Shown: positions 1 through 10,673 of the stretch, piece by piece | Layout: each line of letters starts with the position of its first letter | Position numbering within the stretch: position 1 is the stretch's first letter | From: Nitzschia sp. DOCU1 | Lineage: Eukaryota; Bacillariophyta; Bacillariophyceae; Bacillariales; Bacillariaceae | Reading direction: 5' to 3' | DNA length: 64,000 nucleotides | Assembly: GCA_951394045.1 (NCBI GenBank) | Contig: OX595992.1 | Span: 2,356,001-2,420,000 of the forward strand | Made by a program: the position numbers and the translations under genes | Notes under the pieces: model-generated | Database searches by the model: none | Told to the model about the DNA's origin: nothing | The model's input: the letters and a program-made list of their open reading frames with translations, nothing else

Positions 1-604
1 ACAAACTATCGGAATGACCGGAAGCCAGAGACTAGCTTCGGAGGGGCGACCCGATGAGAGAGTGAGAGAGGAGTCACAATCTCATCGGAAACGAAGAGTC
101 ATCGCCCCTTGCGTCTAGCTGTAGCGTTTTAAAAACCCGCCCACCATCCCTTAAACCTTGAGCAATCGAGGCAAGGCGATGGACTTTGAGGGGGAAGCCC
201 AAAAAGGGGGCTTAGGCCATTTGAAATACCTCAAGGCACGACCACTAGTAGCACTAGAGTACATCGGGCAACCGTCTAGTAGTCGACGGGAGTAGCTTGA
301 CGCTTGCGTCACTCTACGATTTCCCTTTGGTCAAAGGAGTCCAAAACACCCGGATCTATCCCGAAAAGGAATTTTGCCCCACCACACCATCACATGTTGT
401 ATCGTAAACGGATCGACGATAACGAACGAAACGATGGCCCTGGAAGTTGCCTCCGCTACCAGCATTAGACTGACTCTTCTCGCCTGATTCTCTCACTGTA
501 AACATGGATCCTCCTGGTCTCCATTCCTGGAGCTGTTGATAGGGCCGGGGTTAGTACAGGGAAGGGCGGCTCTCGACGGGCCTCTCTCTACAGGCAGAGA
601 AATC
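1..604. other. 5' intergenic DNA, no gene seen
   Basis: No convincing coding sequence or RNA gene was found. Just before position 312 there is a short inverted repeat, TGACGC-TT-GCGTCA (298-311). Its half sites resemble bZIP/CRE-type sites, and it lies about 290 bp upstream of the glycosyltransferase start. A role is only a guess. Confidence 0.4.
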
Positions 605-2122
605 ATGTCACCCGCACGACGAGTTGCCAGCTTGAGGAAGCTGCCGGTCTTATTTGGTGCACTGCTAGTGTTCTCTATCCTTCTCTCCTTTCAAGGCACA
701 CAATGGTCAACTTCTGTTATGACCCAGCTTTCAGCCACTCCCGACCACAGCGAAGCTGGCGTCGCCCCAGTGGAACAAGAAGCCGCCCTCCGTTCTACAC
801 GAGGTACCAATTCCACTATAGAGTCACCGTTATCGAAATCCACAAAGACTTCCCAGCAGTCGATCGGCCACAAGTCGGGGTCGACGCTCTCAGAGTCCAG
901 CGGCTCTACATCCTCTCTCCTAGCGAAACCTTTGACGGCATCTGCTGCTTCCACTACGAAAAAGAATTCAACATTTTCGGCTTGTCTGTTGATCAAAGAT
1001 GACAATGACATCCTGAATGAGTGGATTGCATATCACTATCATGTATTGAATCTTCGGAATCTGATTGTTGCCACCGATCCCTTCTCTGAAACTTCGCCGT
1101 CATCCCTCTTGGAACAATGGCGACAACCCCCATTTAACATGAACATTGTCGAATGGCACGACAAGGATTTCATGCCGGAGTATTTTCTGCAAGGCCACTA
1201 TGATCGAGTCCCTTCATTTCTTCCCGCTCATCTTCAAAACAATCCAAAAGCATCCATCTGGCACAAGCACGAAATGAAGAATCCCGAATCGGTCAGAAAC
1301 TTGACCGTCGAAGAGATCGAGGCCGACCTCCTTCAGATCAACAATCATCGGTTCCGTCAAGCCACATTTGTCAGTCGTTGTTTTAGGCACTTTTGGGAGA
1401 AGCAGAATAAATGGGTCGTACATATTGACACTGATGAGTACGTGGTAATCAATCCCCGGCTGCGAGCACGGCCACGGGCCGTCAAAGGTGTGGACCTGCC
1501 GCCGATACCGTCCGCTGGAATAATAGTGCAATTCCTGAACGACATGTATCTACAATACCCAAAACGGCTCTTGCCAAGTTGTTTGATGATGCCCACCATT
1601 CTCTTTGGGGCAACAGAAAACAAAAATGCCACGCTTCTCGCCAAAGTTCCATCGGGTTGGAATCGGACTCGCTTTGAATCGATGCGCTGGACCTATCATG
1701 CGAATCTTACAGAAATCGCCAATGGCTTACAGAAGGCCATTGTCGATGTCTCCACCCTACCGGATGACCATCCCATCTTTGTTACGCAGCTTATCAAGAG
1801 TGTCCATCAGCCTTTGGATAGTTCTTACGATCATTGGAAGAATGGGACTTTCAATCAAATTTGTCGACAAATGACGTTAAAACCAGACGTCGATGCGGTA
1901 CGTTTGTTTCCCTTGACCACCAATCACTACGTGGGATCACTGGAGCGCTATACAGCTCGACAGGATCTACGGCGCAACCTAGCCATTTATCAACAAAAGG
2001 CTCAGGTGCGAGGCGGTGTCGACGATGGATGGATTCAGGGGTGGTTGGCGAGTTTTGTGGAGACTCACGGTATTGAAGCATGTCAACGAGTTCTTGGTGA
2101 CTACTATGAAATCGGTGTCTAG
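605..2122 (+). CDS. GT92-like (DUF23) glycosyltransferase, type II membrane protein
   Basis: Predicted 505-residue Golgi-type glycosyltransferase. The open frame extends upstream to a TTG at 536, but the first ATG is at 605. It places a basic segment and one hydrophobic helix (about residues 12-32, VLFGALLVFSILLSF) at the N-terminus, as expected for a signal anchor. A Ser/Thr-rich stem follows to about residue 120. The catalytic domain starts at CLLIKDDNDILNEWIAYHY, a hallmark of GT92/DUF23-like proteins. It carries HIDTDEYV, whose D-x-D probably binds the metal and nucleotide sugar, and several N-x-S/T sites. The family transfers sugars to glycoproteins or glycolipids in the secretory pathway; the donor and acceptor cannot be read here. 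It is convergent with the oxidase gene, whose stop lies 43 bp away. Confidence 0.8.
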   Translation: MSPARRVASLRKLPVLFGALLVFSILLSFQGTQWSTSVMTQLSATPDHSEAGVAPVEQEAALRSTRGTNSTIESPLSKSTKTSQQSIGHKSGSTLSESSGSTSSLLAKPLTASAASTTKKNSTFSACLLIKDDNDILNEWIAYHYHVLNLRNLIVATDPFSETSPSSLLEQWRQPPFNMNIVEWHDKDFMPEYFLQGHYDRVPSFLPAHLQNNPKASIWHKHEMKNPESVRNLTVEEIEADLLQINNHRFRQATFVSRCFRHFWEKQNKWVVHIDTDEYVVINPRLRARPRAVKGVDLPPIPSAGIIVQFLNDMYLQYPKRLLPSCLMMPTILFGATENKNATLLAKVPSGWNRTRFESMRWTYHANLTEIANGLQKAIVDVSTLPDDHPIFVTQLIKSVHQPLDSSYDHWKNGTFNQICRQMTLKPDVDAVRLFPLTTNHYVGSLERYTARQDLRRNLAIYQQKAQVRGGVDDGWIQGWLASFVETHGIEACQRVLGDYYEIGV

Positions 2123-2164
2123 TTTTTATCGGTATATGTCTGCAATTGGCCGTGTTGATTTATC

Positions 2165-4381
2165 CTACCAGCCAAAGGATTCCATGTGAAGGTCGATGCC
2201 GTACTTATCGGCGATCCAGTGAAGCTCCTTCTCAAGCACCTGGGCCCCACCGCAATACAACATTGCCCACGTTGGTAGCACGTTGTTCTTCGCCTTCAAA
2301 GATCTCAAAAAGTTTTTGGCCTCCGGATGGGGCTTCCATGGATGGAACGATCCTTCCAGACGCTCCAGAAGACTGTTCTCGGTCGACTCATCCTGTTCAT
2401 CCAATGAAATCCTCTTCTTGGCACGAAGGCCGGCTGTATCTTGAATGCAGAATCCTTTTCGCCCGGCTGCCTTTCGAACATACTGGCTATCCAGCGTGGC
2501 ATCATCGTCCGATGCGAGCGTCTGTGCCAAGTATTTCGCCGTACAACGTCTCCGACGTTGACAGTATTGCTCCGGCAGGCCCTTGCCTGATTCTATTCCG
2601 TAGATGATGCTCGGAATCAGGTCGCGTAGGTTTGGGCGACCTAGAATTATACAAACATTGGTATTGGCAAAGACCTCCAAACACGGTGGAAGAGGATCCT
2701 TTCCTGTGTAGAAAATGAGATTCCATCCGTCATGATCCAAATATAAGTGTCGAAGAAAGAACTCAAGCAAATGGATATCGCGAACAGCCCAGATAAGATT
2801 AGTCCGACGACTTTCCTTGTGGGCCCGGATCACCGAAAGCCCGGGCGTGATCCCAATCCCCGACGCCACCAAGATCTGATTATCATAGTCTTCGGCGGAA
2901 AGGTACGGTGTAGGGAAAGGACCCTGAACCCAGGCTGGGCGAACGGTATCTCGTTGCAGGTACTGGTGGACTTTTCGAGTCCAGTCGCCACCCGCCTGAA
3001 CAAAGATTTGGCGTTGCTGTGGGTTTGTAGGATTCTCAAAAAGCGAGAAGGCGTGCCATTGCGTTTTGTCGACCCAAGGGAGGCAAATGTAGCAGTATCC
3101 ACCCTGGGCGCCCTTGCGTTGGAAGAACTTCGAGACGTTCATGGTCATTTGGACGCCGTTGGGCAAGACATCGAATTTTGTAGTCTCAATCTTTTCGGTC
3201 ATGAAACACGTGCAATACGATGCGTCCAGCAAGTACCACACAATAATACTTCCAAAGACGTAAAAGGCAAATCCACCGTTTGGAATGGCCGATTTCGGGC
3301 TATGGAAACAAAGTGCCAAGGCAAAGACAAGGAAAAAGTAATGGAGGTACTTTCGAATCTCGGATTGGATCGTTCTTCGGAAAATTGTCATTGGAATACA
3401 AATCAGTATCATGCTTAGGAAAATGATCATTCCTGTTATCCCGGAAAAGTGGGAATGAAGCAAAGAAAGGTGTCCTTGGGCGGCCCAGCGTGCCACGTGG
3501 GCTACGCCATGGATCAAACTGCAAATCAGAATTGTCCATCCACAATAGATATGGAGTTCATGCAAGTCGCTTTCTATGAACATTGAGAGCGGGGTTTGGG
3601 CTAGAAATGCGGTTGTGGCACGGAATTTGCTCAGAAACACGGCGACAAGGGCTGCGTGGGACAACGAGATTAGCTACGAATGTTTTGCAAGTACAAGCCA
3701 CAACTGGGCGTTCTTGGCCTTACCGGGATACATGAACCAAGCACTGATTCTGGCAACGCTTACGGCGAATACTTGGAAGCCAGTGGCAGCCACGATCGCC
3801 CGCTCTGAACCACTGTCCAGAATAAGGCCCTTCATTGTGCGTTCCGCAGAGGCCTTGTCGACGATCTGGCCACTTTGGTGATCGAAGGAGCCATCGGGTC
3901 CGTACGTGCAAAACACTACGTAGATTGCACAAGCGAACTGAAGCATTTTGATTGCCTTGTGTCTTCCAATTGTTTTCATCAAGTGTCTGATGAGAGACCG
4001 ATCGAATTTTGCACGGGAGTCGCAAGCTGTCTTGGGCACGTTGGATGGTACCATCTTGTCGTCAGTTTCGTTTTCCACACTGCTGGGCTGTTCGTCGTCC
4101 AAGGGTTCTTCTTCGAACTCGCACTCGGAGGTTGTATTTGAACTATCTTCTCTGGGCGAATAGCATGCTACAAATGACTCGGAATCGAGCGGCAATAGTC
4201 GAATAGACGAAGTGAGCTGCGATCTATGGGAAGCATATCTGCTATGAGCCGTTCCTTGCAATGCGGAACAGAAAGTGGTCAGATCTCCTCCTCTAGACGG
4301 TCGTGTCGGTTGTATGGTGCTAAGTGAAGGAATCAATTCCCCCATCCTTCCTACTCGTTTGTCACTAGTTGCGGGCGGCAT
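2165..4381 (-). pseudogene. NADPH oxidase/ferric reductase-like protein, interrupted by in-frame TAG
   Basis: Two open frames, 4381-3674 and 3673-2165, lie in the same phase and are separated only by a TAG at 3676-3674. Together they encode a ferric reductase/NOX superfamily flavocytochrome, which passes electrons from NADPH through FAD and two haems across a membrane. The ATG is at 4381. The N-terminal half has an acidic Ser-rich region and the first membrane segments. After the stop come LHELHIYCGW..SLIHGVAH and YLHYFF..LCFH, with haem His pairs spaced 14 and 13 as in NOX. HAFSLF (FAD), GIGITPG and WAVRD (NADPH) and a terminal CGG..LEKEL follow. The stop falls in the second membrane helix, where plant RBOH/NOX proteins have a conserved AKG segment, so flanking residues on both sides look homologous. 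Nonsense allele, pseudogene, readthrough or assembly error are possible. A 90-nt GTAAGC..TAG intron (3763-3674) would remove the stop but also part of the conserved helix. Confidence 0.75.
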
Positions 4382-5281
4382 GGTGCTTGATTTTGGAAAT
4401 TATGAGCCAACCCTTAGAGGAAACTGTGGTCTTGGTGCGATTGTGGCCTTCTAGAAAAAACATTGGCAAGACTAAATGAAACTGCGATCAGCAGCTGTCT
4501 ATTACCGTAATGTTGAATCAAACTTTGATACTGCGATCAGTCGTCTATCGGTATTGCCGTCATGTTCCACGAAACTTTGAAGCTGCGATCAGTTGCCTTG
4601 CTATCGTCCTGGGGGTACTATCACGAATGAAATGAAATGATATGAAGCTGCGATCAGCCGTCTATTGCCGCAATGTTCAATGAAACTCTGAAGCTGCGAT
4701 CAGTTGCCTTTTGCTAAAAAAGGGGAGTAGTATCACGACTGAAATGAAATGAAGAAAAATGGACTAATTTAGCGCCGTACCAGGTATGATACGGTACAGC
4801 CTCGCCTCCCTCTCCCTCCCCTCTCGTCGCTCGCCTCGAGATCGGCCTGGTACATTACTCACCATGCATTCTATGTAAGTATTGTACCTGTTTGGTGTCA
4901 TATCCCATTGATAAATCAAACCTGCATAATAGCCCAATCTTTCGTGCCCATCCGATTTTGTCTTTGGAGTGGCATATGTTGTTGCTTGGAAGCAAGACTA
5001 ATCCTCTTCGCTCCTTTTAAGTACAATATAAACTAAGTTTACATGCTCGCCGGTCATAGTGAGGGGCTATTTAAAATAACATGACCTTTCAGGTTATTTC
5101 AGTGGGACCATACTTGGGGCAAGATACAACGCAAGAACTTCGAACTATTCTCATTCCCATCACACACAACAAAAACCTTGCGTTTTGTGCGATCTTGTGT
5201 TGGATGTCGTTCGTCCTGTTTCACTAATAAGGGTAACCAATTACCTCTGAAACACAACAGATTGGCTCCAAAGCTTTGAAG
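4382..5281. other. Divergent intergenic region between oxidase and unknown gene
   Basis: This 900-bp spacer separates divergently transcribed genes and should contain both promoters. It holds the CTGCGATCAG repeat array listed separately, a TACCAGGTA palindrome at 4778-4786, and a pyrimidine-rich CTCCCTC stretch near 4805-4830. No coding sequence is supported. Confidence 0.5.
4481..4760. repeat. Five-copy CTGCGATCAG imperfect tandem array
   Basis: The 10-mer CTGCGATCAG occurs at 4482-4491, 4531, 4583, 4648 and 4694, spaced 49, 52, 65 and 46 bp. The flanks are shared in two types. Copies 1, 2 and 4 are followed by GTCTAT-type text and an AATGTT-like segment. Copies 3 and 5 are followed by TTGCCTT, then TATCACGA and a TGAAATGAAATGA run. 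This suggests an older two-part unit that was duplicated and then diverged. Confidence 0.8.
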
Positions 5282-6307
5282 ATGTCTCTGATGGTGATTG
5301 ACGGTAAAAGAAAGTCCAAGAAGTCTACAGGCGAAAGAACAATAACTCGCCAAAAGAAGATTGAGAGTGGTGTTGCCGGCAAATCCAAACCAACCGGTAG
5401 TAGTGGTAGAAGAAATCACAAAGCACCAAAACCATGCTTCCATGGGTCTCCCAATAGAGCTGCAACCATGAGGCTAGTGACAGTGATAGCTGCAGATGAC
5501 GACACGAACGTGTCTTCTTGTGACGGAGACAGCGTGTTGAAAACCCGTGCCGTAAGCTTTTCCCCTCGAAAGCGAGTCTACAAAATACCGTCGTTGCTCA
5601 ATCTCCCGCCCGATGAAATCGGATCGCTTTGGTATGCCACGGAAGAATACGAAGTGTTCAGTACCGAGTGCGAGGTTTCCGCCCACAAGATGGAGAGCGG
5701 CATCAGGCTGAACCCGAAGAAACACAGTCCTCATGGTTTGGAAGGTTGGACAAAAAGGGGGTTTCGTAGGCAGGAGAAGCACAGGATCGAGTCCGTGCAC
5801 ACTGTCCTTGATGAGCAATTTGCTCAGTGGGATGATGGCTTGGACGAGCCAGAGAACATCGCGGAATTATACAAGGCTCGATGCCAGAATGCCCAGATGG
5901 TTGCAGGGACTCGTGGTCTCGCACTCGAACGCGAAGTGCAGGATCTGTTAGCACAGGCTGTGGTGGATTCTCCTGCTTTATTTGTCAATTTGACATGGGA
6001 CGAGCATTCTCCTATTGCTGAAAAGATACGGTTGTTGACGCGCAATGCATCATCATCGTCCGTGAGATCCTCTCGATCTATATCGACGCGGTCAAGCAGA
6101 ACAAGATCAAAGTCGAGAACGACTAGAACGCGACCGGAAAGAAAGGATTCAGATCCAATCGTCTTGGATTCTCCGAGATCTCCGACGAGATCGCCGCAAA
6201 AGAAGCGCTCCAAATTGCGAAGTCGATCATTGTCTGCCTCCCCAGGTGCATCTTCGAGACGGAAGAAGGAGCACAGGGAAGTCCTCGCTCTTTTCGCAGC
6301 AACGTGA
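5282..6307 (+). CDS. Diatom-type conserved protein of unknown function
   Basis: 341 residues from the ATG at 5282; the frame also opens two codons earlier at a TTG. The N-terminal 75 residues are Lys/Arg-rich and probably disordered. The central part has VSFSPRKRVYKIP, IGSLWYATEEYEVF, then GLEGWTKRGFRRQEKHRIESVHTVLDEQ and a helical segment to about residue 240. From general familiarity, the LEGWTK-RR...VLDEQ pattern recalls a large family of uncharacterised diatom proteins. The C-terminal 90 residues are an RS/SR-like low-complexity tail (SRSISTRSSRTRSKSRTTRTR). No enzyme motif or membrane segment was seen. A nuclear or RNA-associated role could be guessed from the basic RS-like tail, but nothing proves it. 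Confidence 0.7.
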   Translation: MSLMVIDGKRKSKKSTGERTITRQKKIESGVAGKSKPTGSSGRRNHKAPKPCFHGSPNRAATMRLVTVIAADDDTNVSSCDGDSVLKTRAVSFSPRKRVYKIPSLLNLPPDEIGSLWYATEEYEVFSTECEVSAHKMESGIRLNPKKHSPHGLEGWTKRGFRRQEKHRIESVHTVLDEQFAQWDDGLDEPENIAELYKARCQNAQMVAGTRGLALEREVQDLLAQAVVDSPALFVNLTWDEHSPIAEKIRLLTRNASSSSVRSSRSISTRSSRTRSKSRTTRTRPERKDSDPIVLDSPRSPTRSPQKKRSKLRSRSLSASPGASSRRKKEHREVLALFAAT

Positions 6308-7441
6308 TTGAGGTTATGAAACGATCACGCGAGCTGCGGTTGGATTCCTAGGTACCATCGTGAAACGATAGGCTGGGAGGTGACGCACCGACAACCGCCC
6401 CCATCACACGTAGCAAACGAAGAATATGGGCCCGGCGGGTCCACCTACTACTAGCCAAAATGCAGCGAATATATGATATTCGACGCTCTCTGATTCATGA
6501 GAATACAGCATCGTACCACGAGTTTCCACATGGGGTAAATAACAAATATCAACATACGAGAGAGAAACAAGCCTTTGAGAGCTATGATATGTCACGGTAC
6601 TAGGTATGGGAACTGCTACTACTACTTAGTAGTAGTATCGTAGCCCCGTTGTGAAGACAGGGAACACTGATGTAGGCGTGACAGGGTGACATCATGATGT
6701 GATGTTGAGACCAAATCTACCATTAACAGAGAACTAGAGGAGTAACAGTTACGAATACGATAGTACGACTTTTAAACTCGACTTACATGAGGTCGCCGAC
6801 ATAACGTCGTATGGGCTCTAGTAGGTATGGTTTGGTACCCCAACTACATCATATGTAGCGAGGCGAATTATTAATGTTTCGTGACACTTTTTGTGGCAAC
6901 AATGCTTCGCCACGTTTCTCCATCCCGAATATGGTATGCCAACGTTTTCCAAAGTTCAAGGGATGATTAATGCCTCAAATGTCATTGGATCTCATCTTTT
7001 CAGAGCTTGGTCATTTCAACGAGCATCCTCCATGCCGCAGCGGCTACTACCGGTATTTACGTTAAGCCGAGAAAGCCACGACCACGCTTCTCTCCTTCCT
7101 TCCAGTTCTCCTTCGGATTGTGTAAAATTGTACACATTTTGTGTACCGACGGGCGAATCGGATGGCGGTGCTTTGGAGTTCACTGGGTTCTATGTGCAAT
7201 GACCGAGGGGCATTTATGAGTCGTTGTTTGGCTGGCATCCTACTACCCACACACACGCTGGACTTGCGTCTCCGCGACAGAGAAGACGAGAGGCGAAGGC
7301 TTTCTCTGCCGCCTTCACGATGCACCAAGAATAGCAAAAAAGGATACAACTTCACCACACTTTGAGGACAGCACCAAACCGTGCTTCAACGTCAGGGTTT
7401 CCACTAGCAATCGCAAAAAGTTAAAAGGTGGATCGTCAAGA
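6308..7441. other. Intergenic DNA, no gene seen
   Basis: About 1.1 kb between two same-strand genes. Short overlapping frames around 6890-7360 occur on both strands but show no recognisable motifs. The spacer includes a CTACTACTTAGTAGTAGT-like palindrome near 6620 and a TACCGGTA palindrome at 7048-7055. The 3' part should hold the ArfGAP promoter. Confidence 0.4.
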
Positions 7442-9375
7442 ATGCCAGAACAAACAAATCTTCGCAAGCGACTTCGAGTTCTAATGGCGAAGCCAGATAA
7501 CCAGGCATGCTGTGATTGCCTCAGCAGGAAACCGACATGGGCTGCGCTCATCAAGTTGCCAGTCGATGGCGCAAACATCGCCATTGGTGCTTTTTGTTGC
7601 TTCCAATGCTCGGCAGCACATCGTTCTTTGGGCACGCATATTAGTTTTGTGAGAAGTGTTGATTTAGATATTTGTAAGTTCCCTCTCGGTAACACGACTT
7701 TCCACTCATCTGTGCTAGAATCTGATCGCTCTCCTTTTTGTTCTGATTCGTAGGGAAGGAACAAGAAGTAAAAGCTTTGGAAATAGGAGGAAATAAGGTT
7801 GTTAACACAATATTCGAAGCTCGTCTGCTGAACGACCACGAAAGGATCTCTCCTATGGCGGACCCAATTGTGAGGGGAGCCTACATCCAACAAAAATATG
7901 CGGAACGAAGGTTCTATGCCCCTGAAAGTCTTTGGGCAGCGTTGATCCCGAAAACTGAGCCAATACATGAAGTGAATGGAAGATCAAGCAAGAATAATCT
8001 GGTAAGAAGCTCGCCGAGGCCACTGGTGAGACCAAACTCGATGCCCCAACTCTTGTCACCGAAGTGGGCAAGTGAATCAGACGAGGATGACCCACGACGT
8101 ATTTCAAGCGGCGAGATTCAAGGTGGGTGCTTTTTTTCAATCCCACTTACATCCAGTGAGATTCGAAGAGAGCCTGAACGTACTCGTAGCCTTAATGACA
8201 AACTGCACCACGGAGGCATCGGCCCCGAGGCTTCACTTGCCGGCAGGGATGACATAGTACTAAGCGGTTCAGCGGATCCGCTGATCGAGGTTCCTGATTT
8301 GACGCCACCCTTCTTGGATGACCATTCAGAACGGGCAACGTCGCACAGATCGTCGGAGGAACCCATTCTAGTGGATATGCGGGGGTTGGAGCCTTCTGTA
8401 AAACCGCGAAATATCCGAGCTGGTGGAGGACGGCGCAGCAGTCGAAGAGCGAGTTGTGGTGGGTTAAGTACCATTGATTTATCATCGGAGTATAAAGAAC
8501 TTCAAGGCTCCAACAACGCTGCGGCACAGGGATGCATTATGAAGTGCCGTTCTTCGCTGCAGGACTCTGTCTATGAGATCGTCCAAATCTTGGAAAAAGA
8601 AGACGCGAACCATCAGGTGTCTCAACGGACTGGTCGTCGAATGATTGAACGACGATCATCGTTAACGAACCTATCTCAACAAGAGAAAACTGCATTAGTG
8701 CTTGAAAAATCCTCTTCAGCAGTCCACCCGGCAGAACGTTGCACGAATAGGGAGAGATTTATTGGCCGCACGTCGCCGGAAGAACAACTTGCTGCACAGT
8801 TGAAAGCTGTAAACATGAAACCGGCGCCGACTGAGCCAACTGCACTTGAAAGTAATGCCCGAGGATCGAAAGAGTCTACAAAGAAATCTTTCAAGTCCAT
8901 AACGCGCCGCTTGTCCATGCCTGGTGGAATCTCATCTGCGCCGAGCGAAAACGCGGCGAACTGCCCAAAGCAAACGCCCGCCAGACCCCGAAAAAGCCAC
9001 AGCCTACGATCAAAGCTCCCCACGACTCTATCTAGATCGGCAAGTGACGACAATTCCGTCGCCTCGGAGCATTCTGATATTTTGTCCCTTACCGAGAGTT
9101 CCGACCGAAGTACTTTCTTGGTGCGGAACAACTCAGTTCCTGATCTCGCCAAGGAGCAACCCAGCCAAGGGCAACTCTCCACTTTCCTGGCCTCTTTGGT
9201 AGGGGATGTGCAGACGAGCCGACCATTGGCAGCCGTTACCAAGGGAGTAGGACCCCGCCTCGCGCGCCGTCAGCGACGATCGAATCCAGCAGCACGCACC
9301 ATACTACCAACAAGAAGGCATCATTCAGCCGGCGACGATATGACGATTGATAGTGATATTCGATCGACTGAATAG
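7442..9375 (+). CDS. ArfGAP zinc-finger protein (two exons)
   Basis: Join of 7442-7673 and 7754-9375, 617 residues. The 80-nt intron (GTAAGT..TAG) was placed because it splits the Trp codon of the conserved ...VDLDIWKEQEVKALEIGGN segment, so the join restores a continuous ArfGAP domain at residues 1-130. The zinc finger reads CCDC..PTWAA..CFQC and is followed by HRSLGTH, which contains the catalytic Arg finger. The domain accelerates GTP hydrolysis on Arf GTPases in vesicle budding. The loop between the Cys pairs is about 26 residues instead of the usual 16. The remaining ~480 residues are a Ser/Arg-rich low-complexity tail without a recognised domain. The fold assignment is firm; which Arf and which membrane it serves are unknown. 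Confidence 0.88.
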
Positions 9376-9740
9376 GACTGGGTTAACCAACAAAGATACT
9401 GTAGCCAAAGCTAAAGCCAAAGATGTGAACTGCGCAAGTCAGCCCACCGATCCTTTCTTCATAGTACCGAGTAGGATGCCTATTCTAGGACAGAAAGACA
9501 GACTCTTTTTGTTTTGTTCGTACGAGTTCGAGTCAGTTCACAGTCGTGAGGAATTTCGCGTGGGTTCTCCATCAGGCGGACAAATTGGCTCGTGCATATT
9601 GCAACAGCTCTCTCTCTCTCTACTACTACCGGTAGAGAGACACAAAAGCAGCAACTGTCCCGTCAGGTTTTGATTCAAGCTCACAAAATCGTTGCGAATG
9701 CATTGCCGTGCCCGCCTCAAGAACACACCCAAAGCGAACA
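9376..9740. other. Short intergenic region with (CT)n microsatellite
   Basis: The 365-bp spacer contains a CTCTCTCTCTCT run (about 9608-9620) directly followed by TACTACTACCGGTAGAGAGA, a partly palindromic stretch with a TACCGGTA core at 9627-9634. It probably includes the promoter of the next gene. Confidence 0.5.
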
Positions 9741-10673
9741 ATGTCTGGAACCCAGCAGGATGCATCCCTCTCCGTCTTATTCGACGAATATGAGCTGTCG
9801 GAAGATCAGCGCCGTATTTTCCATAAAATGAAGTGTTTGCGGAACATGCCAGACATCTTTGCCACCCTCTCGGACGAAGATATCATTTGGAGCGTGGCTG
9901 TTGGTACGTTTGGCCTCCCCGACAACCCAACAGCTAGCGACTTTAGGTACTTTGAGGGAAAGGTGGAGGAAAGACTCCGTCGTCTGGACGAAGCCGAGAG
10001 CCAGTACGGCTGGTTTTCTCTTCAATGGACCAAGCCACTAATGCAACGTTTGATTCGTCAATGGTTCTGTGGTATGCTGGTGATCGACCCCAAGCTCAAG
10101 AGCAGCAAGGGTTCTCCCGTTCAGTTTGTTCGGGAATATTACGGCGATGATTCTGGATACCCCAGCAAGAAGGACCAGACGGAAGAGTGGAAAAAGGAGT
10201 CGATTGACCTTTACGTCCTCATGGCGCGTAGCATTTGTCGGGCATACCCCTTGGCTACCACCCGAGGCATCGTTTCCTTTTCGGACATGCAAGACTTTGA
10301 CTGGGACAAATATGACATGGGAACTAAGGAGCGCAATGCCAATATCGGCTCGCTCATTCCCAACAAGCTGGCGCGAATGATTACTTTCCATCCCGACGAG
10401 AAGATGGACAAGTTTTATAATGACATGACGCCGTCGTCCAGAAAGAAATTTAGGTTCGAACAGTACGCCAACTTTGAATCCGCCGTGGCCGGGGAGGGCG
10501 ACTTGCTCACCAAGGACCTGCCCACCTTTGTTGGCGGGATGTACAAAGTTGATGTGCTCAAGTGCATGAAGTATCTTTTCCGTCGCGAACCAGAAGCCCT
10601 AGAGTTGCTGCTCGAAACTCACGCTGAAATGGAACAAGCAGGAGAGCTACCCAAGCCGCAACATATGGAATGA
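9741..10673 (+). CDS. Soluble conserved protein, possibly distantly CRAL-TRIO-like
   Basis: 310 residues from the ATG at 9741 in an AGCGAACAATG context; the frame also opens at an upstream GTG (9708). No membrane segment or signal peptide is present. Ordered regions include QRRIFHKMKCLRNMPDI, a Trp/Phe-rich stretch (YGWFSLQWTKPLMQRLIRQWF) and VQFVREYYGDD. The second half reads ICRAYPLATTRGIVSFSDMQDFDW, then SLIPNKLARMITFHP, and ends with LPTFVGG. The order of a hydrophobic strand containing a D-x-x-x-F motif, an N-K-x-A helix and a late LP-x-x-GG loosely resembles the C-terminal lobe of CRAL-TRIO lipid-transfer proteins. That resemblance is weak and by eye only. The protein should be treated as an unknown cytosolic protein. 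Confidence 0.75.
   Translation: MSGTQQDASLSVLFDEYELSEDQRRIFHKMKCLRNMPDIFATLSDEDIIWSVAVGTFGLPDNPTASDFRYFEGKVEERLRRLDEAESQYGWFSLQWTKPLMQRLIRQWFCGMLVIDPKLKSSKGSPVQFVREYYGDDSGYPSKKDQTEEWKKESIDLYVLMARSICRAYPLATTRGIVSFSDMQDFDWDKYDMGTKERNANIGSLIPNKLARMITFHPDEKMDKFYNDMTPSSRKKFRFEQYANFESAVAGEGDLLTKDLPTFVGGMYKVDVLKCMKYLFRREPEALELLLETHAEMEQAGELPKPQHME

Noticed and set aside
3674..3763. A 90-nt intron that would remove the TAG in the oxidase gene
   Set aside because: The GTAAGC donor, TAG acceptor and length fit this genome, but splicing would delete part of the conserved second membrane helix. Kept as an alternative only.
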